Below, one piece after another: positions 38,405 to 53,106 of a stretch of 64,000 nucleotides of DNA. The notes beneath the pieces are model-generated. The model made no database searches. It saw nothing but the letters and a program-made list of their open reading frames with translations, and had not been told where the DNA came from. Source of the stretch: Haliclystus octoradiatus (taxonomy: Eukaryota > Cnidaria > Staurozoa > Stauromedusae > Haliclystidae); assembly GCA_916610825.1 (NCBI GenBank), contig OU744449.1, positions 12,841,520 through 12,905,519 on the forward strand, written 5' to 3'. Made by a program: the position numbers and the translations under genes. Within the stretch, counting starts at the first letter, position 1. Each line of letters begins with the position of its first letter.

Positions 38405-40164
38405 AGGGCTCTTTCACGCTACGTCACACATTTTTCGCGAAAAGCATTGTGGGATACCTCAACGTACATTGCATTTTATTGCGTTGTCGAATTTGTTGAG
38501 CCGCGGCTGAATTTTATCTCACAACATCATTTATTTTAGCTGTTTTACTTGCTGCTATCAGATTCACTATGGATCTTGACCATCCTTTGATTGTTCTAGA
38601 TGGAGTAAAGGTGCCTGGTGCTGTTTTACCTCATATTCCTTCAAATTGTTGATTTGTTCAAGTAAAACGTTGGCTTGAAAAATGTCATGGTGAAAACAAC
38701 TGGATTGAAATCTTTTCTGTCGTGTCGAAGGGTCGAAGGCATGTTTATCTGTTGCAAAAGCAGTTGACCCAAAGATTGATAGTGGATATTTAGTATGGAT
38801 TTAAATATATTTCCCTTTCAACTTCAGCATTATCTTGTGATAGTTTTAGTGTTGGTCTGTTGCAAATACCAACAACAGACTGGCGTGAATTTCTGTCAAG
38901 AGACTTGGCTTCTTGCTATTCTTGCTTTAATTATGGTCATATTTATCATTACATTGTGGAGTCATCGTCAGAAAATGTGTTTTATCAATATAACAACAGT
39001 GAAGAAGAAGAAGATGTGTGTGAGGATCCATATACTACATGTTACCAGCCAAACCCTTGAGGAAAGGTAGGCCTACAGCATACATTTTGTAGCACGTCGT
39101 TTTGTTGAAACATTTATGATATTGTTATATCGAACTAGCAAATTACTTTTGAGGGCTTATGTTCAACATAAATTCCATGGAAAAAGAATTTTCGTCAAAA
39201 GTGAATATTGTTTTAAGTAAGGCAAGTGGATCGGTGTTCATCCTCTTGTATTGCAAATACGCAGATGTTGTTTAGGCTAAATCAGAACTACGTAGTAACG
39301 TAGGCTACCTATCCTATTTATCATCAGTGTTTATCCACTCTTGTCATCCCCATTAGGACATTCCGGGGCTATTTTCATGTGTATTATTCTCAGTTAGTGT
39401 TATTTAGTGTTTCAAATTATCAATTTTCAGGAGAGATCAACTATGTAGCCTCAAGATGTCACTATGGTGTATTTCAGATTATTATGTGGTTACGATGATT
39501 GCTATTTACTTGGGTCTGTTTATAATTGATTTACAATATATAACTATTTATTAAGAGATTATCGACTGTATTTACTGGTTATATATTTCATCATTATTAA
39601 TTGAAATGTATTATGTTTAAAAGTTGTCATTTGATAGCGACGAGAATATCGACTATAAGCCGACCGAATGATATGTTGCTAATACTCATTTGTAGTTAAA
39701 ATACTATTTATAAAATAATTGAAAGGAAATTCTACGTGTCTTCTTGGTAGTTTTGAATATGTGTGTTCATGTGTATTACTTGCTACAAGTCCTTATTTTA
39801 TTTCTAGTAAAACTGGTATACATTTTTAAATTTAGTTGTTGTTATTGTTTTGTTGTTTTCTACCAATTCACACTTTTTGCCAAGATTTGGGAAGCGAATA
39901 CAAAACGTTCATACGGCTTATTTCTCCGGATTTCAGGAATCTGATTTACAGTTACCCCAACAGTAATGCTTCGTGGTACCTTTCGTTTTTGGTTTATCAC
40001 GTTCTGTGGATTGCATATCGAGTAAATTAGTTTTTAACTTAGAAAATAAACATCAACGAACGCGGTCAAAACGCAGCTAACTCAGAAATGATATCGAAGT
40101 GTTGTACTTGTGCTATCCCATAAGGCTTTGCGCGAATCTATTTATAAGTCGGTGAAAGAGCCCT
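38405..40164 (+). mobile_element. ISL2EU-like DNA transposon, 1760 bp, non-autonomous
   Basis: Ends AGGGCTCTTTCAC and GTGAAAGAGCCCT are exact 13-bp inverted repeats. Similarity continues inward (TTCGCGAAAAGCATTGTGGG against TTCGCGCAAAGCCTTATGGG). It is flanked by AT on both sides (38403-38404, 40165-40166) where uninterrupted copies have one AT. A 2-bp AT duplication and the coding remnant (next entry) fit the ISL2EU superfamily. No transposase is seen; the right half is non-coding AT-rich DNA. Confidence 0.65.
38569..39060 (+). pseudogene. remnant of the element's accessory protein (YqaJ/SWIM type)
   Basis: From the ATG at 38569: LDHPLIVLDGVKVPGAVLPH, a stop at codon 25 or so, then VKRWLEKCHGENNWIEI, which resembles the RWLxCHG SAP-like block, and after a frame change IPTTDWREFLSRDLASC, FNYGHIYHYIVESSS and an acidic stretch ending in a stop at 39058-39060. 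Such an order (VPGA, RWLxCHG, WREFP, FNxGHxYHYxVES) is what I recall from the YqaJ-nuclease-carrying proteins of invertebrate transposons. At least one stop and two frame shifts; the nuclease part is missing. Confidence 0.5.
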
Positions 40165-42193
40165 ATTGAGAATGAGATGCGTTTCTTATCCATAGTTTAT
40201 AGATAATTTGTCTCACTATAAATATGGTATTTTGCTTTCAACGTCTTCCACCTCGACTCGTCATACAGGTTATTGTGTATGCTGCTATAGGCTGCAGCCA
40301 TGCCTTTATATGATTTTATCCGGCGGTCCGTCCTATGGTCATTCACCGACAGTCACCCTCTATGCCATCAATGCCATTGTTATGAAGCAGATCAAAGTGT
40401 CTGCGCTGCTAAATTATGATAGTACGTATAACTCGTACATTCGGTGTAACAATAGACCATCTCACTCAAATAGCATTATATGATTGCATTGAAATATATT
40501 AACTGTTGTTTTGTCAATTAACTGGTTCAAATGCCCCGCAACTGATAGATGCTAGATACAAATGATGAATCATTATAGTTAAAGTAAAAAACAGTACTGC
40601 AATAATGTAAGGTCTTACTATATACTTAGCCATTCTTCCTATATCCTGTAATAATTATCTACTTTCTCGTATAGTGCCAAATTAATTGATATATTTCTTC
40701 ACATCTAGGCTTATGCATCAAATACCATTTTATAACATTATAGCATAATTCCAAGCTTCATATGAATCATCGCTGTATATACTATAGGCATTTTAAATTA
40801 AATGACAAATGTCTTTCGAGCTAATCTCAAAAACACGAATTACACAGATGTTACATATGCAATGAATAACTACAGTACAACAGAAATCCTGCCAGTTAAG
40901 AATGCATTATTTGCTATTATTCACAAATCATTTTATAATTATGTACTTGGTTTGATAGATTTCATTTGCACCCTTGTATCTATATTTCTTGCATAGGCAA
41001 CAAATTATTAATTTCTATTTTAAAACATGTAAGATTTAGGTTGGAAAGGCGTATATCTTGAGTTGATGAGATTGTTGTTAAATAGATTCCTTCAATCAGG
41101 CTCTACGCAACATGGTATTCTAATATCGTTTCATTGTTACATTTTTTTCACATGAGACATGTGTCCAGCTGCAGCACGATCCGGGCACGATCCGGTGTGC
41201 AAAGGGGCATACCCAAACACACCTACTTTGATAAATAAAAGAGCACATTGCTAACAAACAAATAACTCCTAGCTTATTGTTGCATAATGGAGTTTTCTAT
41301 GATGCTGAAATTGTGTTGCATTTCAAAGATTTGACACATTCTTGAATATCTTTTGAAATAAAAAATCATGCATTGAATTTTTACAATGGAAATACAGCAG
41401 CATTTAATAGATTCATTCTTTAGCATTCTGCCGAAAGACACTAATTGAGCACCACATATCTAGACCGCAGGTTCTCCGGGTACATTGAAATTCATCTTAT
41501 CCTACCTACATAGAATTACCTAAAGCAGTACTACGTAAAGTTTTGGCTGTAGTGATTGTAGCCAACTTTTGCTTTTGAGCCCATATGTCAATTTAATTTG
41601 CAATTGAAAATTTCTTACTAAAGTATATTTGATATTTTAAACATACTGCTATAAAAATTCGCAAAATCACGACTAAACAAATAATTAAAGCCAGTCATAG
41701 GATCCCATGTTGCGTTTCCTCAATATGCCTAGAACTCTTTAAGCGCGTGATTTATGGAATGTAATGTTGAATTTTGACTGATTTACAAGAACATTTAACA
41801 GAAATATTTAAAGCACTTAATATTATACATTATTTTCATAATTGAGACATGTTTAGATTACCTGGGGCTCATTCATTATTAATTTAGATGTTAGTTACAA
41901 TTAAATATCCGAAGTACAAAATGTGTCTCCTATAATTGAAATCTTTCAAGTGAGGGCAATAAGAAAAGGCTTGATTTAGCTTGCAGATATATGGTTTGAA
42001 CAGTCGAAGAGACAGTATACCATTTTTAAATATTATAATATATTCAGGTATGAATTGTACTATACAGGATATAATAAATTTATAAATATCTAACTATGAT
42101 CTAACTATGATCTAACTATTTTGTTGTTATATGTTAATGTTTTATGTGTTCTGTATCTGTGAATTATAAATCCGTATCATATATTGAGTATAG

Positions 42194-42916
42194 TTAATGT
42201 TCATGACGACTGTATAGAGATCTTGTATAGCTCATATATCGATCGGATTGATATAATCCTTTAATCGAATCGCCTCTACTCGTGATTGGTGTGTTTTTAT
42301 TGTTATTTGTGACAAAATTCTTTTTCATTTTCATTCTTCTATTTTGAAACCAATTTCTGATTTGATAATCACTAATTCCATATTCATTTGCAATCAATGA
42401 ACGCTCCCCAGAACCAATGTAATGACGACGTTGGAATATCTGTTCCAATTTTCTAGATTGCTCAATTTGTAAACGTTTTCTTTTTTTCTGCGATTGTTCA
42501 ATCTTCCATTCTTTTGCAGGTTTCTGATCTAATCAATTAAATGATAAAAAAGGTTATTATTATTTAATTATATACGTCCAAATCTATGTAAGATACAGTT
42601 CAATATCAGGGAACAGAAGAAGCAGGTATTTCATCCGTCATATGCGTAGAACAATTGCATTAAACTAATATAACTGCCTTCACAATTATTGAAACCAAGA
42701 TATAGACGTACAATGAATTGACTTACTTTGAAAGTACATCGCCACTGCATCTAGATCCAGTCCTTTCCGTGGATTCTTGTTCTGTCTTTCTGTACTACAT
42801 TTCTTCGGTGGTGGTGTTTCGTCAAGGTTAATAATCTCAGCAACGCTATGACGATTTCTCATTTTATTTGGTCGTAGAATATCATCAATTGAGAATGAGA
42901 TGCGTTTCTTATCCAT
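42194..42916 (-). CDS. homeobox gene copy 6
   Basis: Exon 1 42727-42916, exon 2 42194-42528; 174 residues, open. Own marks: RPNKMRNRHS, TPPPKKCS, NKNPRKG, and His for Gln in RRHYIGSG. Copy 12 has the first, third and last of these, so the two descend from one unit. Confidence 0.8.
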
Positions 42917-44919
42917 AGTTTATAGATAATTTTTCTCACTATAAATATGGTATTTTGCTTTCAACGTCTTCCACCTCGACTGGTCATACAGGTTATTGTG
43001 TATGCTGCTATAGGCTGCAGCCATGCCTTTATATGATTTTATCCGGCGGTCCGTCCTATGGTCATTTACCGACAGTCACCCTCTATGCCATATATGCCAT
43101 TGTTCTGAAGCAGATCAAAGTGTCTGCGCTGCGAAATTATGATAGTACGTATAACCCGTACATTCGATGTAACAATAGACGATCTCACTCAAATAGCATT
43201 ATATGATTGCATTGAAATATATTAACTATTGTTTTGTCAATTAACTGGTTCAAATGCTCCGCAACTGATAGATGCTAGATACAAATGATGAATCATTATA
43301 GTTAAAGTACAAAACAGTACTGCAATAATGTAAGGTCTTACTATATACTTAGCCATTCTTCCTATATCCTGTAATAATTATCTACTTTCTCCTATAGTAC
43401 CTAATTAAAAGATTGATTTATTTCTTAACATCTAGGCTAAAGCATCAAATACCATTTTATAACATTATAGCATAATTTCAAGCTTCATATGCATCATCGC
43501 TGTATATACTATAGGCATTTTAAATTAAATGACAAATGTCTATATTGAGCTAATTTCAAAAACACAAATTACAGATGCTACATATGCAATGAATAATTAC
43601 AGTACCACAGAACTCCTGCCAGTTAAGAATGCATTATTTGCTATTCTTCACAAATCATTTTATAATTATGTACTTGCTTTAATAGATTTTCTTGGTACCA
43701 ATGCATATATATTCTTGCATAGGCAATCAAATATCAATTTCTATTTTAAGACGTGTAAGATTCAGGTTGGACAATCGTATATGTTACGTTGATGGGATTG
43801 CTGTTAAATAGTTTCCTTCAATCAGGCTCTACGCAACATAGTATTCTACTATCGTTTCATTGCTACATTTTTACCGCATGGGACATTGGTCCCGCTGCAG
43901 CACGATCCGGTGTGCAAAGGGGCATACCCAGACACACCTACTTTGATAAATAAGAGCGCACATTGGTAACAAACAAATAACTCCTAGCTTATTGTTTCAT
44001 AATGGAGTTTTCTATGATGCTGAAATTGTGTTGCATTTCAAAGATTTGACACATTCTTGAATATCTTTTGAAATAAAAATCATGCATTGAATTTTTACAA
44101 TGGGAATACAGCAGCATTTAATAGATTCATTCTTTATCATTCTGCCGAAAGACACTAATTGAGCACCACATATCTAGAACGCAGGTTCTCCGGGTACATT
44201 GAAATTCATCTTATCCTACCTACATAGAATTACCTGAAGCAGTACTACGTAAAGTTTTGGCTGTAGTGATTGTAGCCAACTTTTGCTTTTGAGCCCATAT
44301 GTCAATTTAATTTGCAATTGAAAATTTCTTACTAAAGTATATTTGATATTTTAAACATACTGCTGTATAAATTCACAAAATCACGACTAAACAAATAATT
44401 AAAGCCAGTCATAGGATCCCATGTTGCGTTTCCTCAATATGCCTAGAACTCTTTAAGCGCGTGATTTATGGAATGTAATGTTGAATTTTGACTGATTTAC
44501 AAGAACATTTAACAGAAATATTTAAAGCACTTAATATTATACATTATTTTCATAATTGAGACATGTCTAGATTACCTGGGGCTCATTCATTATTAATTTA
44601 GATGTTAGTTACAATTAAATATCCGAAGTACAAAATGTGTCTCGTATAATTGAAATCTTTCAAGTGAGGGCAATAAGAAAAAGCTCGATTTAGATTACAG
44701 ATATATGGTTTGAACAGTAGAAGAGACTGTATATCATTTTTAAATTATATAATATATTCAGGTATGAATTGTACTATACAGGATATAATAAATTTATAAA
44801 TATTGTAAATTTTAAAATAGAAATATTTCGTTGATCTAACTATTTTGTTGCTATATGTTAATGTTTTATGTGTGCTGTATCTCTGAATTATAAATCTGTA
44901 TGGCATACATTGAGTATAG

Positions 44920-45642
44920 TTAATGTTCATGACGACTGTATAGAGATTTTGTATAGCTCATATATCGATCGGATTGATATAATCCTTTAATCGAATCGCC
45001 TCTACTCGTGATTGGTGTGTTTTCATTGTTATTTGTGACAAAATTCTTTTTCATTTTCATTCTTCTATTTTGAAACCAATTTCTGATTTGATAATCACTA
45101 ATTCCATATTCATTTGCAATCAATGAACGCTCCCCAGAACCAATGTACTGACGACGTTGGAATATCTGTTCCAATTTTCTAGATTGCTCAATTTGCAAAC
45201 GTTTTCTCTTTTTCTGCGATGGCTCAATCTTCCATTCTTTTGCAGTTTTCTGATCTAATCAATTAAATGATAAACAAGGCTATTATTATTTAATTATATT
45301 CGTCCAATTCTAGGCAAGTTACAGTTCAATATCAGGGAACAGAAGAAGCTGGCATTTCATCCGTCATATGCGTAGAACAATTGCATTAAACTAATATAAC
45401 TGCCTTCACAATTATTGAAACCAAGATATAGACGTACAATGAAGTGACTTACTTTGAAAGTACATCGCCACTGCATCTAGATCCAGTCCTTTCTGTGGAT
45501 ACTTGTTCTGTCTTTCTGCACTACATTTCTTCGATGGTGGTGTTTCGTCAAGGTTAATAATCTCAGCAACACTATGACGATTTCTCATATTATTTGGTCG
45601 TAGAATATCATCAATTGAGAATGAGATGCGTTTCTTATCCAT
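44920..45642 (-). CDS. homeobox gene copy 7
   Basis: Exon 1 45453-45642, exon 2 44920-45254; 174 residues, open. Linker KKCSAERQNKYPQKG as in copy 10. Exon 2 begins QKTAKEWKIEPSQKKRKR (Thr for Pro, Pro for Gln). Tail SYTKSLYSRHEH as in copy 13. Confidence 0.8.
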
Positions 45643-47638
45643 AGTTTATAAATAATTTGTCTCACTATAAATATGGTATTTTGCTTTCAACGTCTTTCAC
45701 CCCGACTCGTCATATAGGTGATTGTGTATGCTGCTATAGGCTGCAGCCATGCCTTTATATGATTTTATCCGGCGGTCCGTCCTATGGTCATTTACCGACA
45801 GTCACCCTCTATGCCATATATGCCATTGTTCTGAAGCAGATCAAAGTGTCTGCGCTGCGAAATTATGATAGTACGTATAACCCGTACATTCGGTGTAACA
45901 ATAGACCATCTCACTCAAATAGCATTATATGATTGTATTGAAATATATTAACTATTGTTTTGTCAATTAACTGGTTCAAATGCCCCGCAACTGATAGATG
46001 CTAGATACAAATGATGAATCATTATAGTTAAAGTAAAAAACAGTACTGCAATAATGTAAGGTCTTACTATTACTTAGCCATTCTTCCTATATCCTGTAAT
46101 AATTATCTACTTTCTCGTATAGTGCCAAATTAATTGATATATTTCTTCACATCTAGGCTTATGCATCAAATACCATTTTATAACATTATAGCATAATTCC
46201 AAGCTTCATATGAATCATCGCTGTATATACTATAGGCATTTTAAATTAAATGACAAATGTCTTTCGAGCTAATCTCAAAAACACGAATTACACAGATGTT
46301 ACATATGCAATGAAAAACTACAGTACAACAGAAATCCTGCCAGTTAAGAATGCATTATTTGCTATTCTTCACAAATAATTTTATAATTATGTAGTGCTTT
46401 AATAGATTTCATTCGCACCCTTGTATATATATATCTTGCATAGGCAACAAATTATTAATTTCTATTTTAAAACATGTAAGATTTAGGTTGGAAAGGCGTA
46501 TATTTTGAGTTGATGAGATTGTTGTTAAATAGATTCCTTCAATCAGGCTCTACGCAACATGGTATTCTAATATCGTTTCATTGCTACATTTTTTTCACAT
46601 GGGACATTCGTCCCGCTGAAGCACGATCCGGTGTGCAAAGGGGCATACCCAGACACACCTACTTTGATAAATAAGAGCGCACATTGGTAACAAACAAATA
46701 ACTCCTAGCTTATTGTTTCATAATGGAGTTTTCTATGATGCTGAAATTGTGTTGCATTTCAAAGATTTGACACATTCTTGAATATCTTTTGAAATAAAAA
46801 TCATGCATTGAATTTTTACAATGGAAATACAGCAGCATTTAATAGATTCATTCTTTAGCATTCTGCCGAAAGACACTAATTGAGCACCACATATCTAGAA
46901 CGCAGGTTCTCCGGGTACATTGAAATTCATCTTATCCTACCTACATAGAATTACCTAAAGCAGTACTATGTAAAGTTTTGGCTGTAGTGATTGTAGCCAA
47001 CTTTTGCTTTTGAGCCCATATGTCGATTTAATTTGCAATTGAAAATTTCTTACTAAAGTATATTTGATAGTTTAAACATACTGCTATATAAATTCACAAA
47101 ATCACGACTAAACAAATAATTAAAGCCAGTCATAGGATCCCATGTTGCGTTTCCTCAATATGCCTAGAACTCTTTAAGCGCGTGATTTATGGAATGTAAT
47201 GTTGAATTTTGACTGATTTACAAGAACATTTAACAGAAATATTTAAAGCACTTAATATTATACATTATTTTCATAATTGAGACATGTCTAGATTACCTGG
47301 GGCTCATTCATTATTAATTTAGTTGTTAATTACAATTAAATATCCGAAGTACAAAATGTGTCTCCTATAATTGAAATCTTTCAAGTGAGGGCAATAAGAA
47401 AAGACTCGATTTAGCTTGCAGATATATGGTTTGAACAGTAGAAGAGACTGTATATCATTTTTAAATTATATAATATATTCAGGTATGAATTGTACTATAC
47501 AGGATATAATAAATTTATAAATATTGTAAATTTTAAAATAGAAATATTTCGTTGATCTAACTATTTTGCTGCTATATCTCAGTGTTACATGTGTGCTGTA
47601 TCTCTGAATTATAAATCCGTATCATATATTGAGTATAG

Positions 47639-48363
47639 TTAATGTTCATGACGACTGTATAGAGATCTTGTATAGCTCATATATCGATCGGATTGATATA
47701 ATCCTATAATCGAATCGCCTCTACTCGTGATTGGTGTGTTTTCATTGTTATTTGTGACAAAATTCTTTTTCATTTTCATTCTTCTATTTTGAAACCAATT
47801 TCTGATTTGATAATCACTAATTCCATATTCATTTGCAATCAATGAACGCTCCCCAGAACCAATGTACTGACGACGTTGGAATATCTGTTCTAATTTTCTA
47901 GATTGCTCAATTTGTAAACGTTTTCTCTTTTTCTGCGATGGCTCCATCGTCCATTCTTTTGCAGGTTTCTGATCTAAACAAATCAAAATGATGAAAAAAG
48001 TTATTATTGTATAATTATATATGTCCAATTCTATGTAAGATACAGTTCAATATCAGAGAATAGAAGAAGCAGGCATTTCATCCGTCATATGCGTAGAACA
48101 ATTGCATTAAACTAATATAACTGCCTTCACAATTATTGAAACCAAGGTATAGACGTACAATGAATTGACTTACTTTGAAAGTACATCGCCACTGCATCTA
48201 GATCCAGTCCTTTCTGTGCATTCTTGTTCTGTCTTTCTGCACTACATTTCTTCGATGGTGGTGTATCGTCAAGGTTAATAATCTCAGCAACGCTATGACG
48301 ATTTCTCATATTATTTGGTCGTAGAATATCATCAATTGAGAATGAGATGCGTTTCTTATCCAT
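47639..48363 (-). CDS. homeobox gene copy 8
   Basis: Exon 1 48174-48363, exon 2 47639-47973, intron 200 bp; 174 residues, open. Marks: INLDDTPPSKKCSAERQ, exon 2 start QKPAKEWTMEPSQKKRKR, tail GDSIIGLYQSD. Its protein is the same as that of copy 9. TATA word changed to TATAAAGA. Confidence 0.82.
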
Positions 48364-50359
48364 AGTTTATAGATAATTTGTCTCACTATAAATATGGTAT
48401 TTTGCTTTCAAGGTCTTACACCTCGACTCGTCATATAGGTGATTGTGTATGCTGCTATAGGCTGCAGCCATGTCTTTATATGATTTTATCCGGCGGTCCG
48501 TCCTATGGTCATTTACCGACAGTCACCCTCTATGCCATATATGCCATTGTTCTGAAGCAGATCAAAGTGTCTGCGCTGCGAAATTATGATAGTACGTATA
48601 ACCCGTACATTCGGTGTAACAATAGACCATCTCACTTAAATAGCATTATATGATTGCATTGAAATATATTAACTATTGTTTTGTCAATTAACTGGTTCAA
48701 ATGCCCCGCAACTGATAGATGCTAGATACAAATGATGAATCATTATAGTTAAAGTAAAAAACAGTACTGCAATAATGTAAGGTCTTACTATTACTTAGCC
48801 ATTCTTCCTATATCCTGTAATAATTATCTACTTTCTCGTATAGTGCAAAATTAATTGATATATTTCTTCACATCTAGGCTTATGCATCAAATACCATTTT
48901 ATAACATTATAGCATAATTCCAAGCTTCATATGAATCATCGCTGTATATACTATAGGCATTTTAAATTAAATGACAAATGTCTTTCGAGCTAATCTCAAA
49001 AACACGAATTACACAGATGTTACATATGCAATGAAAAACTACAGTACAACAGAAATCCTGCCAGTTAAGAATGCATTATTTGCTATTCTTCACAAATAAT
49101 TTTATAATTATGTAGTGCTTTAATAGATTTCATTCGCACCCTTGTATATATATATCTTGCATAGGCAACAAATTATTAATTTCTATTTTAAAACATGTAA
49201 GATTTAGGTTGGACAGGCGTATATTTTGAGTTGAAGAGATTGTTGTTAAATAGATTCCTTCAATCAGGCTCTACGCAACATGGTATTCTAATATCGTTTC
49301 ATTGCTACATTTTTTTCACATGGGACATTCGTCCCGCTGAAGCACGATCCGGTGTGCAAAGGGGCATACCCAGACACACCTACTTTGATAAATAAGAGCG
49401 CACATTGGTAACAAACAAATAACTCCTAGCTTATTGTTTCATAATGGAGTTTTCTATGATGCTGAAATTGTGTTGCATTTCAAAGATTTGACACATTCTT
49501 GAATATCTTTTGAAATAAAAATCATGCATTGAATTTTTACAATGGAAATACAGCAGCATTTAATAGATTCATTCTTTAGCATTCTGCCGAAAGACACTAA
49601 TTGAGCACCACATATCTAGAACGCAGGTTCTCCGGGTACATTGAAATTCATCTTATCCTACCTACATAGAATTACCTAAAGCAGTACTATGTAAAGTTTT
49701 GGCTGTAGTGATTGTAGCCAACTTTTGCTTTTGAGCCCATATGTCGATTTAATTTGCAATTGAAAATTTCTTACTAAAGTATATTTGATAGTTTAAACAT
49801 ACTGCTATATAAATTCACAAAATCACGACTAAACAAATAATTAAAGCCAGTCATAGGATCCCATGTTGCGTTTCCTCAATATGCCTAGAACTCTTTAAGC
49901 GCGTGATTTATGGAATGTAATGTTGAATTTTGACTGATTTACAAGAACATTTAACAGAAATATTTAAAGCACTTAATATTATACATTATTTTCATAATTG
50001 AGACATGTCTAGATTACCTGGGGCTCATTCATTATTAATTTAGTTGTTAATTACAATTAAATATCCGAAGTACAAAATTTGTCTCCTATAATTGAAATCT
50101 TTCAAGTGAGGGCAATAAGAAAAGACTCGATTTAGCTTGCAGATATATGGTTTGAACAGTAGAAGAGACTGTATATCATTTTTAAATTATATAATATATT
50201 CAGGTATGAATTGTACTATACAGGATATAATAAATTTATAAATATTGTAAATTTTAAAATAGAAATATTTCGTTGATCTAACTATTTTGCTGCTATATCT
50301 CAGTGTTACATGTGTGCTGTATCTCTGAATTATAAATCCGTATCATATATTGAGTATAG

Positions 50360-51084
50360 TTAATGTTCATGACGACTGTATAGAGATCTTGTATAGCTCA
50401 TATATCGATCGGATTGATATAATCCTATAATCGAATCGCCTCTACTCGTGATTGGTGTGTTTTCATTGTTATTTGTGACAAAATTCTTTTTCATTTTCAT
50501 TCTTCTATTTTGAAACCAATTTCTGATTTGATAATCACTAATTCCATATTCATTTGCAATCAATGAACGCTCCCCAGAACCAATGTACTGACGACGTTGG
50601 AATATCTGTTCTAATTTTCTAGATTGCTCAATTTGTAAACGTTTTCTCTTTTTCTGCGATGGCTCCATCGTCCATTCTTTTGCAGGTTTCTGATCTAAAC
50701 AAATCAAAATGATGAAAAAAGTTATTATTGTATAATTATATATGTCCAATTCTATGTAAGATACAGTTCAATATCAGAGAATAGAAGAAGCAGGCATTTC
50801 ATCCGTCATATGCGTAGAACAATTGCATTAAACTAATATAACTGCCTTCACAATTATTGAAACCAAGGTATAGACGTACAATGAATTGACTTACTTTGAA
50901 AGTACATCGCCACTGCATCTAGATCCAGTCCTTTCTGTGCATTCTTGTTCTGTCTTTCTGCACTACATTTCTTCGATGGTGGTGTATCGTCAAGGTTAAT
51001 AATCTCAGCAACGCTATGACGATTTCTCATATTATTTGGTCGTAGAATATCATCAATTGAGAATGAGATGCGTTTCTTATCCAT
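50360..51084 (-). CDS. homeobox gene copy 9, twin of copy 8
   Basis: Exon 1 50895-51084, exon 2 50360-50694; 174 residues, identical in protein to copy 8. The twin similarity covers the intron, promoter and nearly all of the spacer below it (2721 bp apart), so this is the most recent duplication in the window. Confidence 0.82.
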
Positions 51085-53106
51085 AGTTTATAGATAATTT
51101 GTCTCACTATAAATATGGTATTTTGCTTTCAAGGTCTTACACCTCGACTCGTCATATAGGTGATTGTGTATGCTGCTATAGGCTGCAGCCATGTCTTTAT
51201 ATGATTTTATCCGGCGGTCCGTCCTATGGTCATTTACCGACAGTCACCCTCTATGCCATATATGCCATTGTTCTGAAGCAGATCAAAGTGTCTGCGCTGC
51301 GAAATTATGATAGTACGTATAACCCGTACATTCGGTGTAACAATAGACCATCTCACTTAAATAGCATTATATGATTGCATTGAAATATATTAACTATTGT
51401 TTTGTCAATTAACTGGTTCAAATGCCCCGCAACTGATAGATGCTGGATACAAATGATGAATCATTATAGTTAAAGTACAAAACAGTACTGCAATAATGTA
51501 AGGTCTTACTATATACTTAGCTAGTCTTCCTATATCCTGTAATAATTATCTACTTTCTCGTATAGTTTAATTTTGCACTTTAAACTCAACACTTTATGCC
51601 CAGATGAATATATTGTCATATAGTGCCTAATTAACCGATTGATTTATTTCTTCACATCTAGGCTAAAGCATCAAATACTATTTTATAACATTATAGCATA
51701 ATTTCAAGCTTCATAGGTATCATCGCTGTATATACTATAGGCACTTTAAATTAAATGACAAATGTCTTTTGAGCTAATTTCAAAAACACGAATTACAGAT
51801 GTTACATATGCAATGAATAATTACAGTACCACAGAAATCCTGGCAGTTAAGAATGAATTGGTTGCTATTCTTCACAAATCATTTTATAATTATGTAGTGC
51901 TTTAATAGATTTCATTCGCACCCTTGTATATATATTTCTTGCATAGGCAATAAAATATTAATTTCTATTTTAAAAGATGTAAGATTTAGGTTGGACAGGC
52001 GTATATTTTGAGTTGATGGGATTGTTGTTAAACAGTTTCCTTCAATCAGGCTCTACGCAACATGGTATTCTATTATCGTTTCATTGCTACATTTTTGTCA
52101 CATGGGACATTCGTCCCGCTGAAGCACGATCCGGTGTGCAAAGGGGCACACCCAGACACACCTACTTTGATAAATAAGAGCGCACATTGCTAACAAACAA
52201 ATAACTCCTGGTTTATTGTTTCATAATTGCGTTTTCTATGATGCTGGAATTGTGTTGCATTTCAAAGATTTGACACATTCTTGAATATCTTTTGAATTCA
52301 AAAATCATTCATTGAATTTTTACAATGGAAATACAGCAACATTGAATAGATCCATTCTTTAGCATTCCGCCGAAAGACACTAATTGAGCACCGCCGATCT
52401 AGACAGCAGGTTTCTCCGGGTACATTGAAATTCATCTTAATCCTGCCTACATAGAAATACCTAAAGCAGTACTAAGTAAATTTTTGGCTGTAGTGACTGT
52501 AGCCAACTTTTGCTTTTGAGCCTATATGTCAATTTAATTTGCAATTGAAAATCTCTTACTAAAGTATATTTGATATTTTAAACATACTGCTATAAAAATT
52601 CGCAAAATCACGACTAAACAAATAATTAAAGCCAGTCATAGGATCCCATGCTGCGTTTCCTCAATATGCCTAGAACTCTTTAAGCGCGTGATTTATGGAA
52701 TGTAATGTTGAATTTTGACTGATCATTATACATTATTTTCATAATTGAGACATGTCTAGATTACCTGGGGCTCATTCATTATTAATTTAGATGTTAGTTA
52801 CAATTAAATATCCGAAGTACAAAATGTGTCTCATATAATTGAAATCTTTCAAGTGAGGGAAATAAGAAAAGACTCGATTTAGCTTGCAGATATATGGTTT
52901 GAACAGTCGAAGAGACAGTATACCTTTTTTAAATATTATAATATATTCAGGTATGAATTGTACTATATAGGATATAATAAATTTATAAATATTGTAAATT
53001 TTAAAATAAAAATATTTCGTTGATCTAACTATTTTGTTGTTATATGTTAATGTTTTATGTGTTCTGTATCTGTGAATTATAAATCCGTATCATATATTGA
53101 GTATAG

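Larger units (their letters stand above)
37709..40193 (-). pseudogene. homeobox gene copy 5, exon 1 split by a DNA transposon
   Basis: Exon 2 37709-38043 is open (GSEERS in the homeodomain, KNFVSNNNEN after it). Exon 1 runs 38242-38404 and continues at 40165-40193; between them lies a 1760-bp element inserted after the ninth codon, within the eh1-like motif. The normal start codon remains at 40191-40193 but the frame runs into the transposon. His-Gly replaces His-Ser in exon 1 (RNRHGVAE). Confidence 0.85.
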
